The notes: generated from the letters alone by a model not told the origin. A DNA stretch of 64,000 nucleotides from Blastococcus saxobsidens DD2 (GCF_000284015.1 NC_016943.1:1715541-1779540), one strand, 5' to 3'; shown: positions 34,549-44,055, counted from the first letter of the stretch. Numbers and translations: made by a program.

Positions 34549-35307
34549 ATGTTCCACGATCCCACCATCGTCGGCAGCTGGCCGGCGCTCGCCGCACGTC
34601 TGGACGACGACGCCATCCTCGTCCGTTGGGCAGCCAACGAGACAGCCCTGATCGGGCTGAGCAGCGTCCATGACCTGCTCGCCGTCTGGGCCGAGGAGGG
34701 CGTGGACGACCACCGCGACGTCGTGCTCGCCGCGCTCGTCCGGCTGGCCGCTGTGGACGGTGGCCGCGACGACGACGCGCTGCTGCTGACGCTTCACTTG
34801 CTCAGCGGGCTGGTGCGGACGATGGCCAGGCAGCTCGCAGACTTGAATCCCGACATCCTCGCCGTGGTCGTCGGCGAACTCGCGTGCCAGATCCGCCGCT
34901 ACCCATGGCGGCGCCGGCCTCGAGCGATCGCGGCGAACCTGCGCGCCGAGACCCGGCGGGCGGTACTCGCCGAGCTGCGACCCAGCAGCCGCTACCACCC
35001 CGACCGGATCGAGATCCCGACCGCTACGGGCGACATCACTCGGATAGCAACTGCGAGCGCCGACGAGGAAGGGGAGGACCTCGACGTCGTCGACCTCCTG
35101 CAGTGGGCGGTGCGCTCAGGAGTCGACGCCGAGGACGTCGCACTGCTGATCGCCACCGAGTGCAGCCGCGACCGGCAACACCGGTGCGCCGACCAGAAGG
35201 TCGCCGCCGCACACGGCATCACGACGCGCACGCTGTACCGGCGGCGGAACCGCACGCTGACCGCCTTGCGCGGCATGGCTGCTCAGTACCTGGCGGCCGT
35301 CGCGTGA
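34549..35307 (+). CDS. Putative HTH regulator heading the conjugation operon
   Basis: About 252 residues from ATG 34549, with GGAGG 8 bp upstream (same layout as the gene at 33587). An alpha-helical N-terminal domain is followed by a C-terminal sigma-region-4-like helix-turn-helix (DQKVAAAHGITTRTLYRRRN, then RTLTALRGMAAQYLA). The five GTCACCC boxes just upstream make an autoregulator plausible. It overlaps the next gene by GTGA, so its level is coupled to the transfer genes. Confidence 0.7.
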   Translation: MFHDPTIVGSWPALAARLDDDAILVRWAANETALIGLSSVHDLLAVWAEEGVDDHRDVVLAALVRLAAVDGGRDDDALLLTLHLLSGLVRTMARQLADLNPDILAVVVGELACQIRRYPWRRRPRAIAANLRAETRRAVLAELRPSSRYHPDRIEIPTATGDITRIATASADEEGEDLDVVDLLQWAVRSGVDAEDVALLIATECSRDRQHRCADQKVAAAHGITTRTLYRRRNRTLTALRGMAAQYLAAVA

Positions 35308-36416
35308 GCCCACTTCTGCAGGACGTCGATGGAGCCGGCGCCGTGACGGGCGGTGTGGCCAGCGGCGGCGACGTCGGCCCCGACGAGCGACTGCTGTCGG
35401 TCGCGGAGATCCAGCAGGCGTTCCGCGAGCTGCGTGCCCGTCGTCTGCGAGCTTCCGGAAGCAGGCTCGCGGCGCCGAGGCGTCTCCACGGGCTCTCCGT
35501 GTCCGAGGATCGTGCACCGGCGGGTGCACCGGTTCTGTCTCCGCGCCGCACAAGGCGAGACGGGGACAGCACGGCGCTCCCGGCTGGAGAGGACACGCAC
35601 TGCGAGCGGTGGGCTGACAGCGGTGACAGAGCGCCGCAGCGAGGCACGAGCAGGGGTCACAGCGCGCCCACGGCTGTCCCGGGCAGGGGTGACATCGACG
35701 CGCTGGGGGCCGACTGGGTCACGGTCGTAGCGGCACACGCCGGTGCCGGCGCCTCCACGGTGGCGCTGGCCATCAGCGACGCTGCGGCAGCCACCGACCG
35801 GCGGGTGCACCTGGTGGAGACCGCGCATCCCCGCCGGTCGGGGCTGATTGCCGCGGCGTCGGCGGAGCTGGGCACCGACGCCGCCGGCGCCTGGCGACGT
35901 GGCTCCCGCGACCGCGTCACGATCGACCGCCGCGTCGCGGACGTGGAGCCTTGCGGCTGGCCGGTCCTCGCGAGCAGCGAGGAGCCGGCGGTCACCGTCC
36001 TCGATCTCGGGCTGCCTGCTCCGGAGGACCTGGCCCGGCTGGCCGCCGACCGTACGAGCACCGTCGTCGTCTGCCGGCCGACCGTGCCCGGGGTGCGACT
36101 GACCGAGCACGTGCTGAGCCAGCTCGCCGGGCAGCCGGTGATGGTGGCCGTCGTGGGCCCGGCGCGCTGGCCCCGAGCGGTGAAGGCCAACTGTGGTCCG
36201 CAGCTTCGCGAGTTGAGGTCGCGGGGACGGGTGGTCCGGGTTCCGGTCGACGGACGACTGCAGACCGCCGGTCTGACCGGAGACCGGTTACCCAAGGGAG
36301 TGGAGGCCGCCGGCCGGTCGCTGGCCGCGCTGCTGATGCCGGCCGTGCCACCGCAGCATCGGCATCGGCACCGGGCGGCAGCGTCCCAGCCAGGCGCGGC
36401 GGGGGAAACAGGGTGA
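35304..36416 (+). CDS. ParA/MinD-like protein of T4SS operon with degenerate P-loop
   Basis: A 370-residue protein. The N-terminal ~130 residues are disordered and Arg-rich. The SIMIBI fold begins DWVTVVAAHAGAGASTVALA. Walker A reads HAGAGAST, lacking both conserved lysines. VTVLDLGLPAPEDLARLAAD matches the Walker B region. ATP turnover is unlikely. A positional partner exists in the Tad operon (16340-17122), also degenerate. Overlaps with neighbours at both ends place it firmly in the transfer operon; it may localise the T4SS. Start GTG 35304. Confidence 0.72.
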   Translation: MSPLLQDVDGAGAVTGGVASGGDVGPDERLLSVAEIQQAFRELRARRLRASGSRLAAPRRLHGLSVSEDRAPAGAPVLSPRRTRRDGDSTALPAGEDTHCERWADSGDRAPQRGTSRGHSAPTAVPGRGDIDALGADWVTVVAAHAGAGASTVALAISDAAAATDRRVHLVETAHPRRSGLIAAASAELGTDAAGAWRRGSRDRVTIDRRVADVEPCGWPVLASSEEPAVTVLDLGLPAPEDLARLAADRTSTVVVCRPTVPGVRLTEHVLSQLAGQPVMVAVVGPARWPRAVKANCGPQLRELRSRGRVVRVPVDGRLQTAGLTGDRLPKGVEAAGRSLAALLMPAVPPQHRHRHRAAASQPGAAGETG

Positions 36417-36787
36417 AACCCCGCATGAAAGCAGCCGTACGAGCGGCCTCGACCGTCGCGTTCGTCGCTGCGGGCCTGGTCGTGCTGACCGCGTTGCCTG
36501 CCACCGCGGCGCCGGTGGAGTTGACCGCGGCGGTCTGCCCGGAGGCGCCGCCGGGAGTGCAGGCCTTCGCCGATCAGGTCACGGCGTGGGTGAAGTGGGG
36601 GGTGCTGGCGCTGATCGGGATCGCCGCGGTCGTGTCGCTGGGCTCAATCCTGGTGGGCCGGATGTTCTCCCATCCGCATGCCTCCCGGTACGGGGCGATG
36701 GGCATCGCGGTGGTCGTGATGGTGGCAATCACCTACACGGTCATCCTGGTCATCCTCGGATCGATCACCGGCAGTGGGTGCACCTGA
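36413..36787 (+). CDS. VirB2/TrbC-like pilin candidate
   Basis: A 124-residue protein with a signal peptide (cleavage near LPATAAPV) and two membrane helices (VKWGVLALIGIAAVVSLGSI; MGIAVVVMVAITYTVILVIL). The size and topology match VirB2-type subunits. The gene order (before VirB8-, VirB6- and VirB4-like genes) supports this. Start GTG 36413 overlaps the previous stop. Confidence 0.68.
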   Translation: MKPRMKAAVRAASTVAFVAAGLVVLTALPATAAPVELTAAVCPEAPPGVQAFADQVTAWVKWGVLALIGIAAVVSLGSILVGRMFSHPHASRYGAMGIAVVVMVAITYTVILVILGSITGSGCT

Positions 36788-37593
36788 TGCGCCGCCGTCC
36801 CGACGTGCAGCGGAGCGGTACGCCGGAGTGGAGCCCGGCGCGTCTCCTTGCGGCGCTCGTGATCAGCGCGGTGGTGGCGCTGGCGGTGCTGGCTGGCCTG
36901 GTCTTGGCAGTTGTCAGAGGGCTGACCGAGCAGCCGGACGAGAGGGACTCCGCACGACAGGCTGCGGCTCCCTCCCCGGGCATGTCGCGGCAGGATGCGC
37001 TGGCCGCCGCGCCGATGCCGACCGCCGACCCAGATGAGGCGCTGCCTGGCCCGGTGTCGAGGCAGGCTGCGGGCGTTCTCCAGCTGCCGCGCGCCACCGG
37101 CGTAGGTCCGGCGGACGTGCCCACCGGCTTTCCTCGGACGCCGGAGGGTTCGCTGGCGCAGCTCGCGGCGATCAACGTGACGGCGATGCAGACCGGCTCG
37201 ATGGACGGCGTGCGGCGGGTCATCTCCGAGTGGGCCGCTCCCGGCGGGCCGACCCCCGAGACGTGGTCCGGGGTGGAGGGCATGGCGAGCCTGCTGTCTT
37301 CAGCAGGGCTCTCCGGTGCGGGGTCACCGCAGCTGGCCATCGTCGTGCGCCCGGTGATGGGGCTGATCAAGGGGACGGTGGGCGAGGACTTCTCGGTGGT
37401 GTGCGGGAACCTCGAGTTCACCGTCACGGTGGAGCAGACCTCGCGGATCGCGATCGCTGACTGCCAGCGCATGGCATGGGTCGGGGACCGGTGGGTGATC
37501 GGTCCGGGGGAGGAGCCGGCGCCGGCGCCCTCGGTCTGGCCGGGCACCGAGGCGGCGATCGCGGCCGGCTGGCGGGATCTGCGCCATGTCTAG
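36787..37593 (+). CDS. VirB8/TcpC-like T4SS subunit
   Basis: A 268-residue protein with one N-terminal transmembrane helix (LLAALVISAVVALAVLAGLV). A Pro-rich linker leads to an outside domain (GFPRTPEGSLAQLAAINVTA, then DFSVVCGNLEFTVTVEQTSR, then DRWVIGPGEEP) with the layout of an NTF2-like VirB8 domain. The assignment is by topology and neighbours, not a signature motif. It overlaps its neighbours (TGATG; 8 bp). Confidence 0.65.
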   Translation: MRRRPDVQRSGTPEWSPARLLAALVISAVVALAVLAGLVLAVVRGLTEQPDERDSARQAAAPSPGMSRQDALAAAPMPTADPDEALPGPVSRQAAGVLQLPRATGVGPADVPTGFPRTPEGSLAQLAAINVTAMQTGSMDGVRRVISEWAAPGGPTPETWSGVEGMASLLSSAGLSGAGSPQLAIVVRPVMGLIKGTVGEDFSVVCGNLEFTVTVEQTSRIAIADCQRMAWVGDRWVIGPGEEPAPAPSVWPGTEAAIAAGWRDLRHV

Positions 37594-39202
37594 GCCGCAG
37601 CTTGCCCCGTGCGGCCGGTTGTCGCGCCCGCGGATGCTGATCGTCGCGCTGATGCTGGCGGTGGTGGGCTGGCTGGCAACCGCGGTTCCGGCCTCGGCTG
37701 CCGACTCGACGGTCGTGGCGTTCCCCGCAGCTCCGGCGGCGGACGATGGCTCACTGCCGTGCCTGCCGATCAACCCGTTCTGCGTGATCGGCGAGGCAGC
37801 CGGCGCGGTGGTCGCCGACGTGTGGGTCAGCGCCATGTTGTCGCTGTGGGAGGCCGGTCTATGGCTGCTGGGACTGGCCTTCTCCGTGATCGACGCCCTG
37901 GCCACCCCGGACCTGTCCGCTGATGGCCCGCTGGCCGCCGTGTATCCGGTGACGTTCGGCATCGGCGCGACCGTGGCCGCGATGATGGCCATGGTGCAGC
38001 TGAGTGTCGCGGCGGTGCGCCGGGACGGGCAGACGCTGGGCCGTCTGATGATCGGACTGCTGCAGTTCGGGCTGGTCTGGGCCAGCTACGTCGGGGTGGC
38101 GGCGCTGCTGGTCACTGGCGTCTCAGGACTGACCACCGCCCTGCTGCGCAGCCTGCTCGACATCGACACCATGGCTGCCTTCGACCCGTCGATCAGCGTG
38201 AGCCGCGACCTGGTCGACGGCACGGTCGCCACCGTGCTCGGGGTCAGTTCGATCTTCCTGCTGGTGCCAGCCAGCGTGGGCTACCTGCTGCTGATGCTGG
38301 TCCGCGAAGCGGCGCTGATCGTGCTGGCCGCGACCTCGGCGATCTCGGCAGGAGGACTGCTGGCGCAGACGTCGAGCACCTGGTTCTGGCGAAGCCTCCG
38401 CTGGTTCCTCGCCGCGCTGCTGGTTGCTCCGGTCGCCGTGCTCGTCCTCGGCGTCGGAGTGACCATCACCGAGGGCATCCTCACCGGAGCAGAGGAGACG
38501 AGCACCGAGGCCGCGATCGGCATGGCGGTGGTCGGCTGTCTGCTCATCCTGCTCGGAGCTATCTGTCCACTGGCGCTGTTCCGGCTGCTGGCCTTCGTCG
38601 ACCCCGGCACGTCGAGTGGGGCGGGGTTGCGCTCCTCGCTGGCCGCGTCCGGCGGAGTCATGGGCGCCCTCCAGAAGGCTGGTGGTGGGCGAGCGGCCGT
38701 GGCCACCGCGGCGGCGGGTGCCACATCCGGTGGGGTGGCCGCCTCCGGTGCAGCGGCGCAGCTGGCCTGTGACCGCGCGCAGGGCGAGTCGACTGCAGAC
38801 GCGGCGACCAGTGGGCGCTTCGCCGGCGCGCTGCGAGCGCTGACCACCGGTACCTCCACGGCCGGCCGACTGGCCGCGGGGGTGGCCGCCTCGGCGTCAG
38901 ACGTGCTGGCCGGCGCCGGAGTGGGGCACACCCACCCGTACTACGGGCAGCCGCTGCCCGCCCGGGTACCGGCGCGCGGCAACGGCCACACCGGAGGGAC
39001 GGCGACCGGGGGCGGGCAGGGCCGAGGGCGCCGTCCTGACGACGGCGGAACAATGCCGACGAGACCGACCGAGAACGGGCAAGCCCAGCACCTCGGGGAC
39101 GGCCCTCCTGCGGCCTGGCCCGCCGAACGCCTCGACGGCATGGCACCTGACCGGCCCGGTGAGAGCGACCCGATCGGTCCCGACCAGGACGACGCGCGAT
39201 GA
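37586..39202 (+). CDS. VirB6/TrbL-like polytopic T4SS protein
   Basis: A 538-residue protein with a signal-like start (MLIVALMLAVVGWLATAVPA). Seven or so membrane segments lie between about 75 and 330 (VYPVTFGIGATVAAMMAMVQ; SSIFLLVPASVGYLLLMLVR; WFLAALLVAPVAVLVLGVGV). A Gly/Ala then Pro/Arg-rich cytoplasmic tail follows. This is the VirB6/TrbL pattern for the inner-membrane DNA channel. Overlaps on both sides. Confidence 0.8.
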   Translation: MSRPQLAPCGRLSRPRMLIVALMLAVVGWLATAVPASAADSTVVAFPAAPAADDGSLPCLPINPFCVIGEAAGAVVADVWVSAMLSLWEAGLWLLGLAFSVIDALATPDLSADGPLAAVYPVTFGIGATVAAMMAMVQLSVAAVRRDGQTLGRLMIGLLQFGLVWASYVGVAALLVTGVSGLTTALLRSLLDIDTMAAFDPSISVSRDLVDGTVATVLGVSSIFLLVPASVGYLLLMLVREAALIVLAATSAISAGGLLAQTSSTWFWRSLRWFLAALLVAPVAVLVLGVGVTITEGILTGAEETSTEAAIGMAVVGCLLILLGAICPLALFRLLAFVDPGTSSGAGLRSSLAASGGVMGALQKAGGGRAAVATAAAGATSGGVAASGAAAQLACDRAQGESTADAATSGRFAGALRALTTGTSTAGRLAAGVAASASDVLAGAGVGHTHPYYGQPLPARVPARGNGHTGGTATGGGQGRGRRPDDGGTMPTRPTENGQAQHLGDGPPAAWPAERLDGMAPDRPGESDPIGPDQDDAR

Positions 39203-40713
39203 ACGCCGTCCGCTACGGCGACTACTCCCGCGACGTCTCCGGCTGGTTCCTCGGAATGACCGGCGCCCAGCTGGCCCTGGCCACCCTCGCCGGCATGCCG
39301 GCGCTGCTGGCCCTGAACGCGCAGGCATGGGGGCTGTTCGCCGTCTGGCTGCCGGTGTGGGCGCTGCTGGTCGCCGTGCTGTTGGTCCCCATCCGGGGGC
39401 GCGCGGCCGGCCGCTGGTTCGGCGATCTCTGCCTGTACGCGATCGGAGGAGCGATGGGCTGGACGATGTTCGGCTCTCGAGCCGCTGCCGGGACGGCCGA
39501 GGACCTGTCCGAAGCGGACCTGCCCGGGGTGCTCGCCGGCATCCGCACTCACGACGGACCGCCCTACGGGCAGCTGTTCACCCGCCCGGTGATTGTGCAG
39601 AACTCCGCGGCGCGCACGTGGGCGGCCGTGGCGCGGATCGACCATCCCGGCATCGGCCTCGCCGAGCCGGCCGAGCGGGATCGGATGGGCGCCGGCCTGG
39701 CCGAGCTGTGCGAGATCGCCGCGCGCACCGAGCTGGTCGACGTCCTGGCCCTGCAGGTGCGCACCGTGCCCGACGACGGCGCCGAGCGCGCCGCCTGGGA
39801 ACGAGCCCACACCCGCTTCGACGCCGCGCCCCTGGCCGCCCGCGTGAACGCACTGCTGGGCGCCACCCTCACCCCGGCCGCGGTGCGCACCGAGGCCTTC
39901 GTGACCGTCGTCGTCGGCGAGGGACGGATCGGCCGGGCCGCGAAGGAGTCCGGCGGCGGGGTGGACGGCCGCGCCCGGGTGCTGCACGGGGTGATGGCCG
40001 AGGTCGAGAGTGCGTTGCGTGGCCCGGTCGGCTGCACCGCCGTCACCTGGCTGGACTCGGCTGCACTCGCTGCCGCGGTGCGCACCGGCTTCGCTCCCGG
40101 CGACCGTGGCCAACTGATCGCCGCCGCCCTGTCTGCCGCCAACGGCACGCAGCTGGCGACCGGGGTGCCGATGGCCGCCGCCGGGCCCACCCAGGCTCGC
40201 GCCGAGATGCGGCACTACGTGCACGACGCATGGGCGTCGGTCACCGACACGATCCTGCTGCCCGACTCCGGGGCGGTGCTCGGTGCACTGGCCCCGGTGC
40301 TGGTTCCGACGACGGCGGGGGAGCGGCGCTGCCTGACCGTGTTTCTGGCCCCGCTGCCGCTGGACCGGGCTACCCGGCTGGTCGGGCGGGAGGAGATGAG
40401 CGCCACCACCGGCAACGAGCTGCGTGCCCGCATGGGCTTTCGGCAGCGGGCCCGGCAGCGACGGGACACCGAGCGGATCGGTGCCGCGGACGAGAAGCTG
40501 GCCGCCGGCCGGGCGCTGGTTCGTCCCGCCGTCGCCGCCTGCGTCACCGTCCCGGCCACCTGGCCGGTGGACGAGCACGGCCGCCGGCTCGAAGCCTCCA
40601 TCCGTGCCGCTGGTTACGTGCCGTTGCGGCTGGACTTGGCGCAGGATGCCGGGTTTGCCGCCGCGGCCATTCCGCTGGGCGTTGGGCTGCCCGACCGCAG
40701 GGGACGGCGATGA
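39199..40713 (+). CDS. SCO6880-like T4SS protein (VirB3 plus N-terminal VirB4-type region)
   Basis: A 504-residue protein. Two membrane helices occur near the N-terminus (YGDYSRDVSGWFLGMTGAQL; FAVWLPVWALLVAVLLVPIR), the PrgI/VirB3-like part. A large soluble region follows (VEDLSEADLPGVLAGIRTHD-type, then LVDVLALQVRTVPDDGAERA). Actinobacterial SCO6880 proteins combine VirB3 with the front half of VirB4; the ATPase half is the next gene, overlapping by ATGA. Confidence 0.82.
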   Translation: MNAVRYGDYSRDVSGWFLGMTGAQLALATLAGMPALLALNAQAWGLFAVWLPVWALLVAVLLVPIRGRAAGRWFGDLCLYAIGGAMGWTMFGSRAAAGTAEDLSEADLPGVLAGIRTHDGPPYGQLFTRPVIVQNSAARTWAAVARIDHPGIGLAEPAERDRMGAGLAELCEIAARTELVDVLALQVRTVPDDGAERAAWERAHTRFDAAPLAARVNALLGATLTPAAVRTEAFVTVVVGEGRIGRAAKESGGGVDGRARVLHGVMAEVESALRGPVGCTAVTWLDSAALAAAVRTGFAPGDRGQLIAAALSAANGTQLATGVPMAAAGPTQARAEMRHYVHDAWASVTDTILLPDSGAVLGALAPVLVPTTAGERRCLTVFLAPLPLDRATRLVGREEMSATTGNELRARMGFRQRARQRRDTERIGAADEKLAAGRALVRPAVAACVTVPATWPVDEHGRRLEASIRAAGYVPLRLDLAQDAGFAAAAIPLGVGLPDRRGRR

Positions 40714-42218
40714 ACCGCCGCGGCTCCCGCGGGGGCCGGGACGTCGCTGTCCTGCTCGACGACTTCGGCCACCGGCTCCCCGCCGTCCCGGCCGTCGAGA
40801 CGGCGGGACGGGAACGCGGGCCGTTCACCGCGCTGGTGCCCCGCCGCGGGCCGCGCGGCCGCGGCCGGGGTCGCGCAGTGGCGCTCGCGCCGCTCTCGGT
40901 GTGGCGAATGACGTCGGAGCAGACGCCGGTGGTGTGGCCGCTGATCGCCACCAGCGGGCTGCCGCCCACCGGCGCGCAGATGGGCATCGACCTATTGTCG
41001 GGCGGGGCGTTCTACTGCGATCCGGTTGGCTGGGTCACCGACGACGCCATCCCGGTCACCAACCCGAACGTCGTCGTCTTCGGCAAGCCCGGCCGCGGCA
41101 AGTCCGCCACCGTCAAGGCCTTCGCGCTGCGGATGCTGGCCTACGGCTACCGCACCCTGATCCTGGGCGATACCAAGGACGAGTACGAGCCACTGTGCCG
41201 CGCGCTGGGCGTGGAGCCGTTCGTCATCGGCCACGGACTGTCCGCACGAGTCAACCCGCTGGCCTTCGGCCCGCTCGACCACGGCTGGGACCGGCTCGAC
41301 GCCGCCGAGGCCCGCCGCCGTGAGGCCATCATGTTCGCCCGGTGGATCGTGTTGCTCCGCGGCCTGGTCGGCTCCCAGAACGTGCCCTTCGGCCCGGTGG
41401 AGGAGACCGCCGTCGGCGAGGCGCTGCGACTGCTCACCGGCTACCGCAGCGGAGCAACTCGGCTGACCGAGCCCACCATCCCGCAGCTGTGGCGGGCACT
41501 GGACGAGCCCACCGACGAGCTCGTCGCCTCCTGCCGCTACGCCGACCGGCGGCACTTCCTCGACGCCACCCGAACTCTGCGCGACGCCCTCGGCTCCCTC
41601 GTGAAGGGCTCGTTGGCCGGACTGTTCGACGACCACACGTCGATCGAGGTCGACTGGCGGGCGCCCATCCAGTCCTTGTCGCTGTCCCGCCTCGAGCCGC
41701 TCGGTGACCAGGCCGTCGGCATCGCGCTGACCTGCCTGAACTCCTGGGGTCAGGCGATGCGCGAGATCGCCGACCCGGGTGACCTGCGCATCGTCGTCCG
41801 CGACGAGACGTGGCGGCAAATGCGCCTGGGCACCGAAGCGATGAAGAGCCTGGACGCCAACCTGCGGTTGTCCCGCCGCGACGCCGACGTGCAGATCCTG
41901 CTCGCGCACAAGCCCTCGGACATGCTCACCGCCGGGGACGCCTCCTCCCAAGCGGTGGCCATCGCCCGGGACCTGCTGCACCTGTGCGACGTCAAGGTGC
42001 TGCACGGCCAGGACCAGGCCGTCGCCGACGAGCTCGCCACCATGCTCGGGCTGACCCCCATCGCCCAACGGGTGGTTACCGGCTGGGCGATCGCCGGCAA
42101 GGGCCGAGCCCTGTGGCTGGTCGGCGACCGGGCGTTCAAGGTGCAGACCGTCCTCACCGAGCCCGAGCTGCGGCTGACCTACACCAACGAGGCCCTCATC
42201 GCCGGAAGCCCGGCATGA
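40710..42218 (+). CDS. VirB4-like T4SS ATPase
   Basis: A 502-residue ATPase. Walker A is VVVFGKPGRGKSATVKAFAL (about 122-141), Walker B is LRIVVRDETWRQMRLGTEAM, and a later motif is DADVQILLAHKPSDMLTAGD. It drives substrate and pilus assembly at the inner membrane. It lacks the N-terminal VirB4 domain, which lies in the preceding gene. Reading starts at ATG 40710. Confidence 0.9.
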   Translation: MNRRGSRGGRDVAVLLDDFGHRLPAVPAVETAGRERGPFTALVPRRGPRGRGRGRAVALAPLSVWRMTSEQTPVVWPLIATSGLPPTGAQMGIDLLSGGAFYCDPVGWVTDDAIPVTNPNVVVFGKPGRGKSATVKAFALRMLAYGYRTLILGDTKDEYEPLCRALGVEPFVIGHGLSARVNPLAFGPLDHGWDRLDAAEARRREAIMFARWIVLLRGLVGSQNVPFGPVEETAVGEALRLLTGYRSGATRLTEPTIPQLWRALDEPTDELVASCRYADRRHFLDATRTLRDALGSLVKGSLAGLFDDHTSIEVDWRAPIQSLSLSRLEPLGDQAVGIALTCLNSWGQAMREIADPGDLRIVVRDETWRQMRLGTEAMKSLDANLRLSRRDADVQILLAHKPSDMLTAGDASSQAVAIARDLLHLCDVKVLHGQDQAVADELATMLGLTPIAQRVVTGWAIAGKGRALWLVGDRAFKVQTVLTEPELRLTYTNEALIAGSPA

Positions 42219-43381
42219 GCGGGACGGCCGAGGGATTGGCCCTGGCGTACGTGAAGCGGTGGCTGTGGAAGGCCGCCGCTCCCGTCGCCGTCCCAGTGTT
42301 CGGCGTACTCACCCTGCTGTTGATCCCGCTCGCGGTTCTCGACGCTCCGGAGGCGTCGACGTCGCCGGCGTCGTCCTGCTCGATCGCCGGCACCGGCGCC
42401 TCCGCCGCCGACATCGAACTGGACGCCGTCCAGATGGGGCACGCGCAGACCATCGTCGCCGTCGCCGCCGCACGAGGGCTCGACCCGTATGCGGCCACCG
42501 TGGCGCTGGCCACCGCGTACCAGGAGTCCCGCATCCGGATGTTGGCCAACGACGGCAGCAGCCCCGAACTGACTGCCGAACAGGCCGCAGTGACCGCCAC
42601 CAGCCTGACCTACCCGCACGACGGGCTCGGCTCGGACCACGACAGCGTCAACACCTTCCAACAGCGCTGGACCGCCGAATGGGGCACCGTCGCCCAGCTG
42701 ATGGACCCCGTCTACGCCGCCGAGGCCTTCTACCGCCGGCTGGTCGAGGTACCGAACTGGCGGACCATCCCGCTCACTCAGGCGGCCCAGGCCGTGCAGA
42801 TCTCGGCTGCCGGCGGCGCATACGCCCGCTGGGAGCCGCTCGCCCGCGAGCTGACCGCCATGCTGTGGCCCGCCGCCCAAGCCACCGCAGTCGACGCGAG
42901 CGGTACGGCGGCCGGCGTCTGCCCGGGCCTGCCGGTCCCGGCCGGGTCGTGGATCCGCCCCACCGCCGGCACCGTCACCTCCGGCTACGGGTCCCGCTTG
43001 GGCACCCTGCACGCCGGTGTCGACATCGCCGGCCCCCGTGACACCCCCGTCTACGCCGCCGCCGACGGCACCGTAGTTCGTGCCGAGTGCACCAGCGCCT
43101 ACTGCGACCGCGACGGCACCCTGAGCCTGGCCGGCTACGGCAACCTCGTCGAACTCGACCACGGCGGCGGGGTGACCACCCGCTACGCGCATTTGTCGGG
43201 CTACACCGTCACCGTCGGCCAGCGCGTCAGCGCCGGGGGGCTGATCGGTTTCCAGGGATCCACCGGCAACAGCACCGGCGTCCACCTGCACCTCGAAGTC
43301 CGCTTCGACGGCGCGTCCGTCGATCCAGTGCCGTGGCTGGCCAGCCGCGGCGTCGACCTGCATGCCACCACCGCCGGCTGA
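42215..43381 (+). CDS. Transglycosylase-like plus M23 peptidase, wall-remodelling T4SS factor
   Basis: A 388-residue protein. An N-terminal membrane anchor (AVPVFGVLTLLLIPLAVLDA) precedes a lysozyme-like domain (TYQESRIRMLANDG type: VALATAYQESRIRMLANDG). The C-terminal M23 endopeptidase reads GYGSRLGTLHAGVDIAGPRD, then GNLVELDHGGGVTTRYAHLS, then GVHLHLEVRF (HxH). Such VirB1/TcpG-like hydrolases open peptidoglycan for the transfer channel. ATG 42215 overlaps virB4. Confidence 0.92.
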   Translation: MSGTAEGLALAYVKRWLWKAAAPVAVPVFGVLTLLLIPLAVLDAPEASTSPASSCSIAGTGASAADIELDAVQMGHAQTIVAVAAARGLDPYAATVALATAYQESRIRMLANDGSSPELTAEQAAVTATSLTYPHDGLGSDHDSVNTFQQRWTAEWGTVAQLMDPVYAAEAFYRRLVEVPNWRTIPLTQAAQAVQISAAGGAYARWEPLARELTAMLWPAAQATAVDASGTAAGVCPGLPVPAGSWIRPTAGTVTSGYGSRLGTLHAGVDIAGPRDTPVYAAADGTVVRAECTSAYCDRDGTLSLAGYGNLVELDHGGGVTTRYAHLSGYTVTVGQRVSAGGLIGFQGSTGNSTGVHLHLEVRFDGASVDPVPWLASRGVDLHATTAG

Positions 43382-43434
43382 CCGGCAGAGGGGTACCAGG
43401 ACGTGGACATCAACCACCGGCTCAGGGCCGGCGC

Positions 43435-44055
43435 GTGACGACGCCCTTCCGGCGTCGCGATCCACAGCCGATCGCTCGGGGATGGGAAATGGCCGTCGCC
43501 GCAGTCGGTGGCGCCCTGATCGCTGTCGCACTGGCAGCCCTGGCCGGTCTCGGACTGGCCTCGGCGTTGTGGGGCGGTGGCTGGGTGTGGCCGCAGGGCA
43601 CCGAGACGATCACCCACGTCCTCGGCGGGCTCCTGAGCGGCGATCCCGGCCGCGGCCTGCCACCGAATCAGCTGGCTCGGGTCGCCCGGCCGGTGCCGGT
43701 GTACGCGTGTGTTGCCGCCGCCGAGCTCGTCCTGCTGACCGCCGCCGTCATCACCGCTGTCCTGGTCGCCCGCCACCGGCGCCCGGGCGACGCCCGCGGC
43801 GGCATGGCCACCCGCAGGGAGGCCGAGCAAGCCCTCGGGCTGCGGCAGCTACGCGCCGGGCGAGCGGTCATCCGCCCGGACCGCTACCCGTCCAGAGGCA
43901 GCCGGGGACGCCTTCATCGCCTCCTGTCCACAGGCGGCAACGCAATCCGCGGTCGTCTCCACAGATCTGTTCCGACGACCACTTCCCGATCGACCTTCCC
44001 AGCACCGTCGACCCAGGCACCACCCGTCCGCACTGTGAAGGAGAACCCTCGATGA
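43435..44055 (+). CDS. Membrane half of a split T4SS coupling protein (candidate)
   Basis: About 206 residues from GTG 43435. Two membrane helices (MAVAAVGGALIAVALAALAG; CVAAAELVLLTAAVITAVLV) flank an extracytoplasmic loop. A cytoplasmic segment follows, containing GGMATRREAEQALGLRQLRA and GRAVIRPDRYPS, which resembles the linker just before the P-loop domain in actinobacterial VirD4/TraG. The ATPase lies 1.6 kb downstream. Hence fission of one coupling protein is inferred. Confidence 0.6.
   Translation: MTTPFRRRDPQPIARGWEMAVAAVGGALIAVALAALAGLGLASALWGGGWVWPQGTETITHVLGGLLSGDPGRGLPPNQLARVARPVPVYACVAAAELVLLTAAVITAVLVARHRRPGDARGGMATRREAEQALGLRQLRAGRAVIRPDRYPSRGSRGRLHRLLSTGGNAIRGRLHRSVPTTTSRSTFPAPSTQAPPVRTVKENPR

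Noticed and set aside
35951-36412. N-terminal extension of the VirB2-like gene
   Set aside because: It lies within the ParA-like gene in another frame; the GTG 36413 start with signal peptide is preferred.
40992-42068. Long minus-strand frame antisense to the VirB4-like gene
   Set aside because: Same shadow effect; no start signal or motif, while the plus strand encodes clear Walker motifs.
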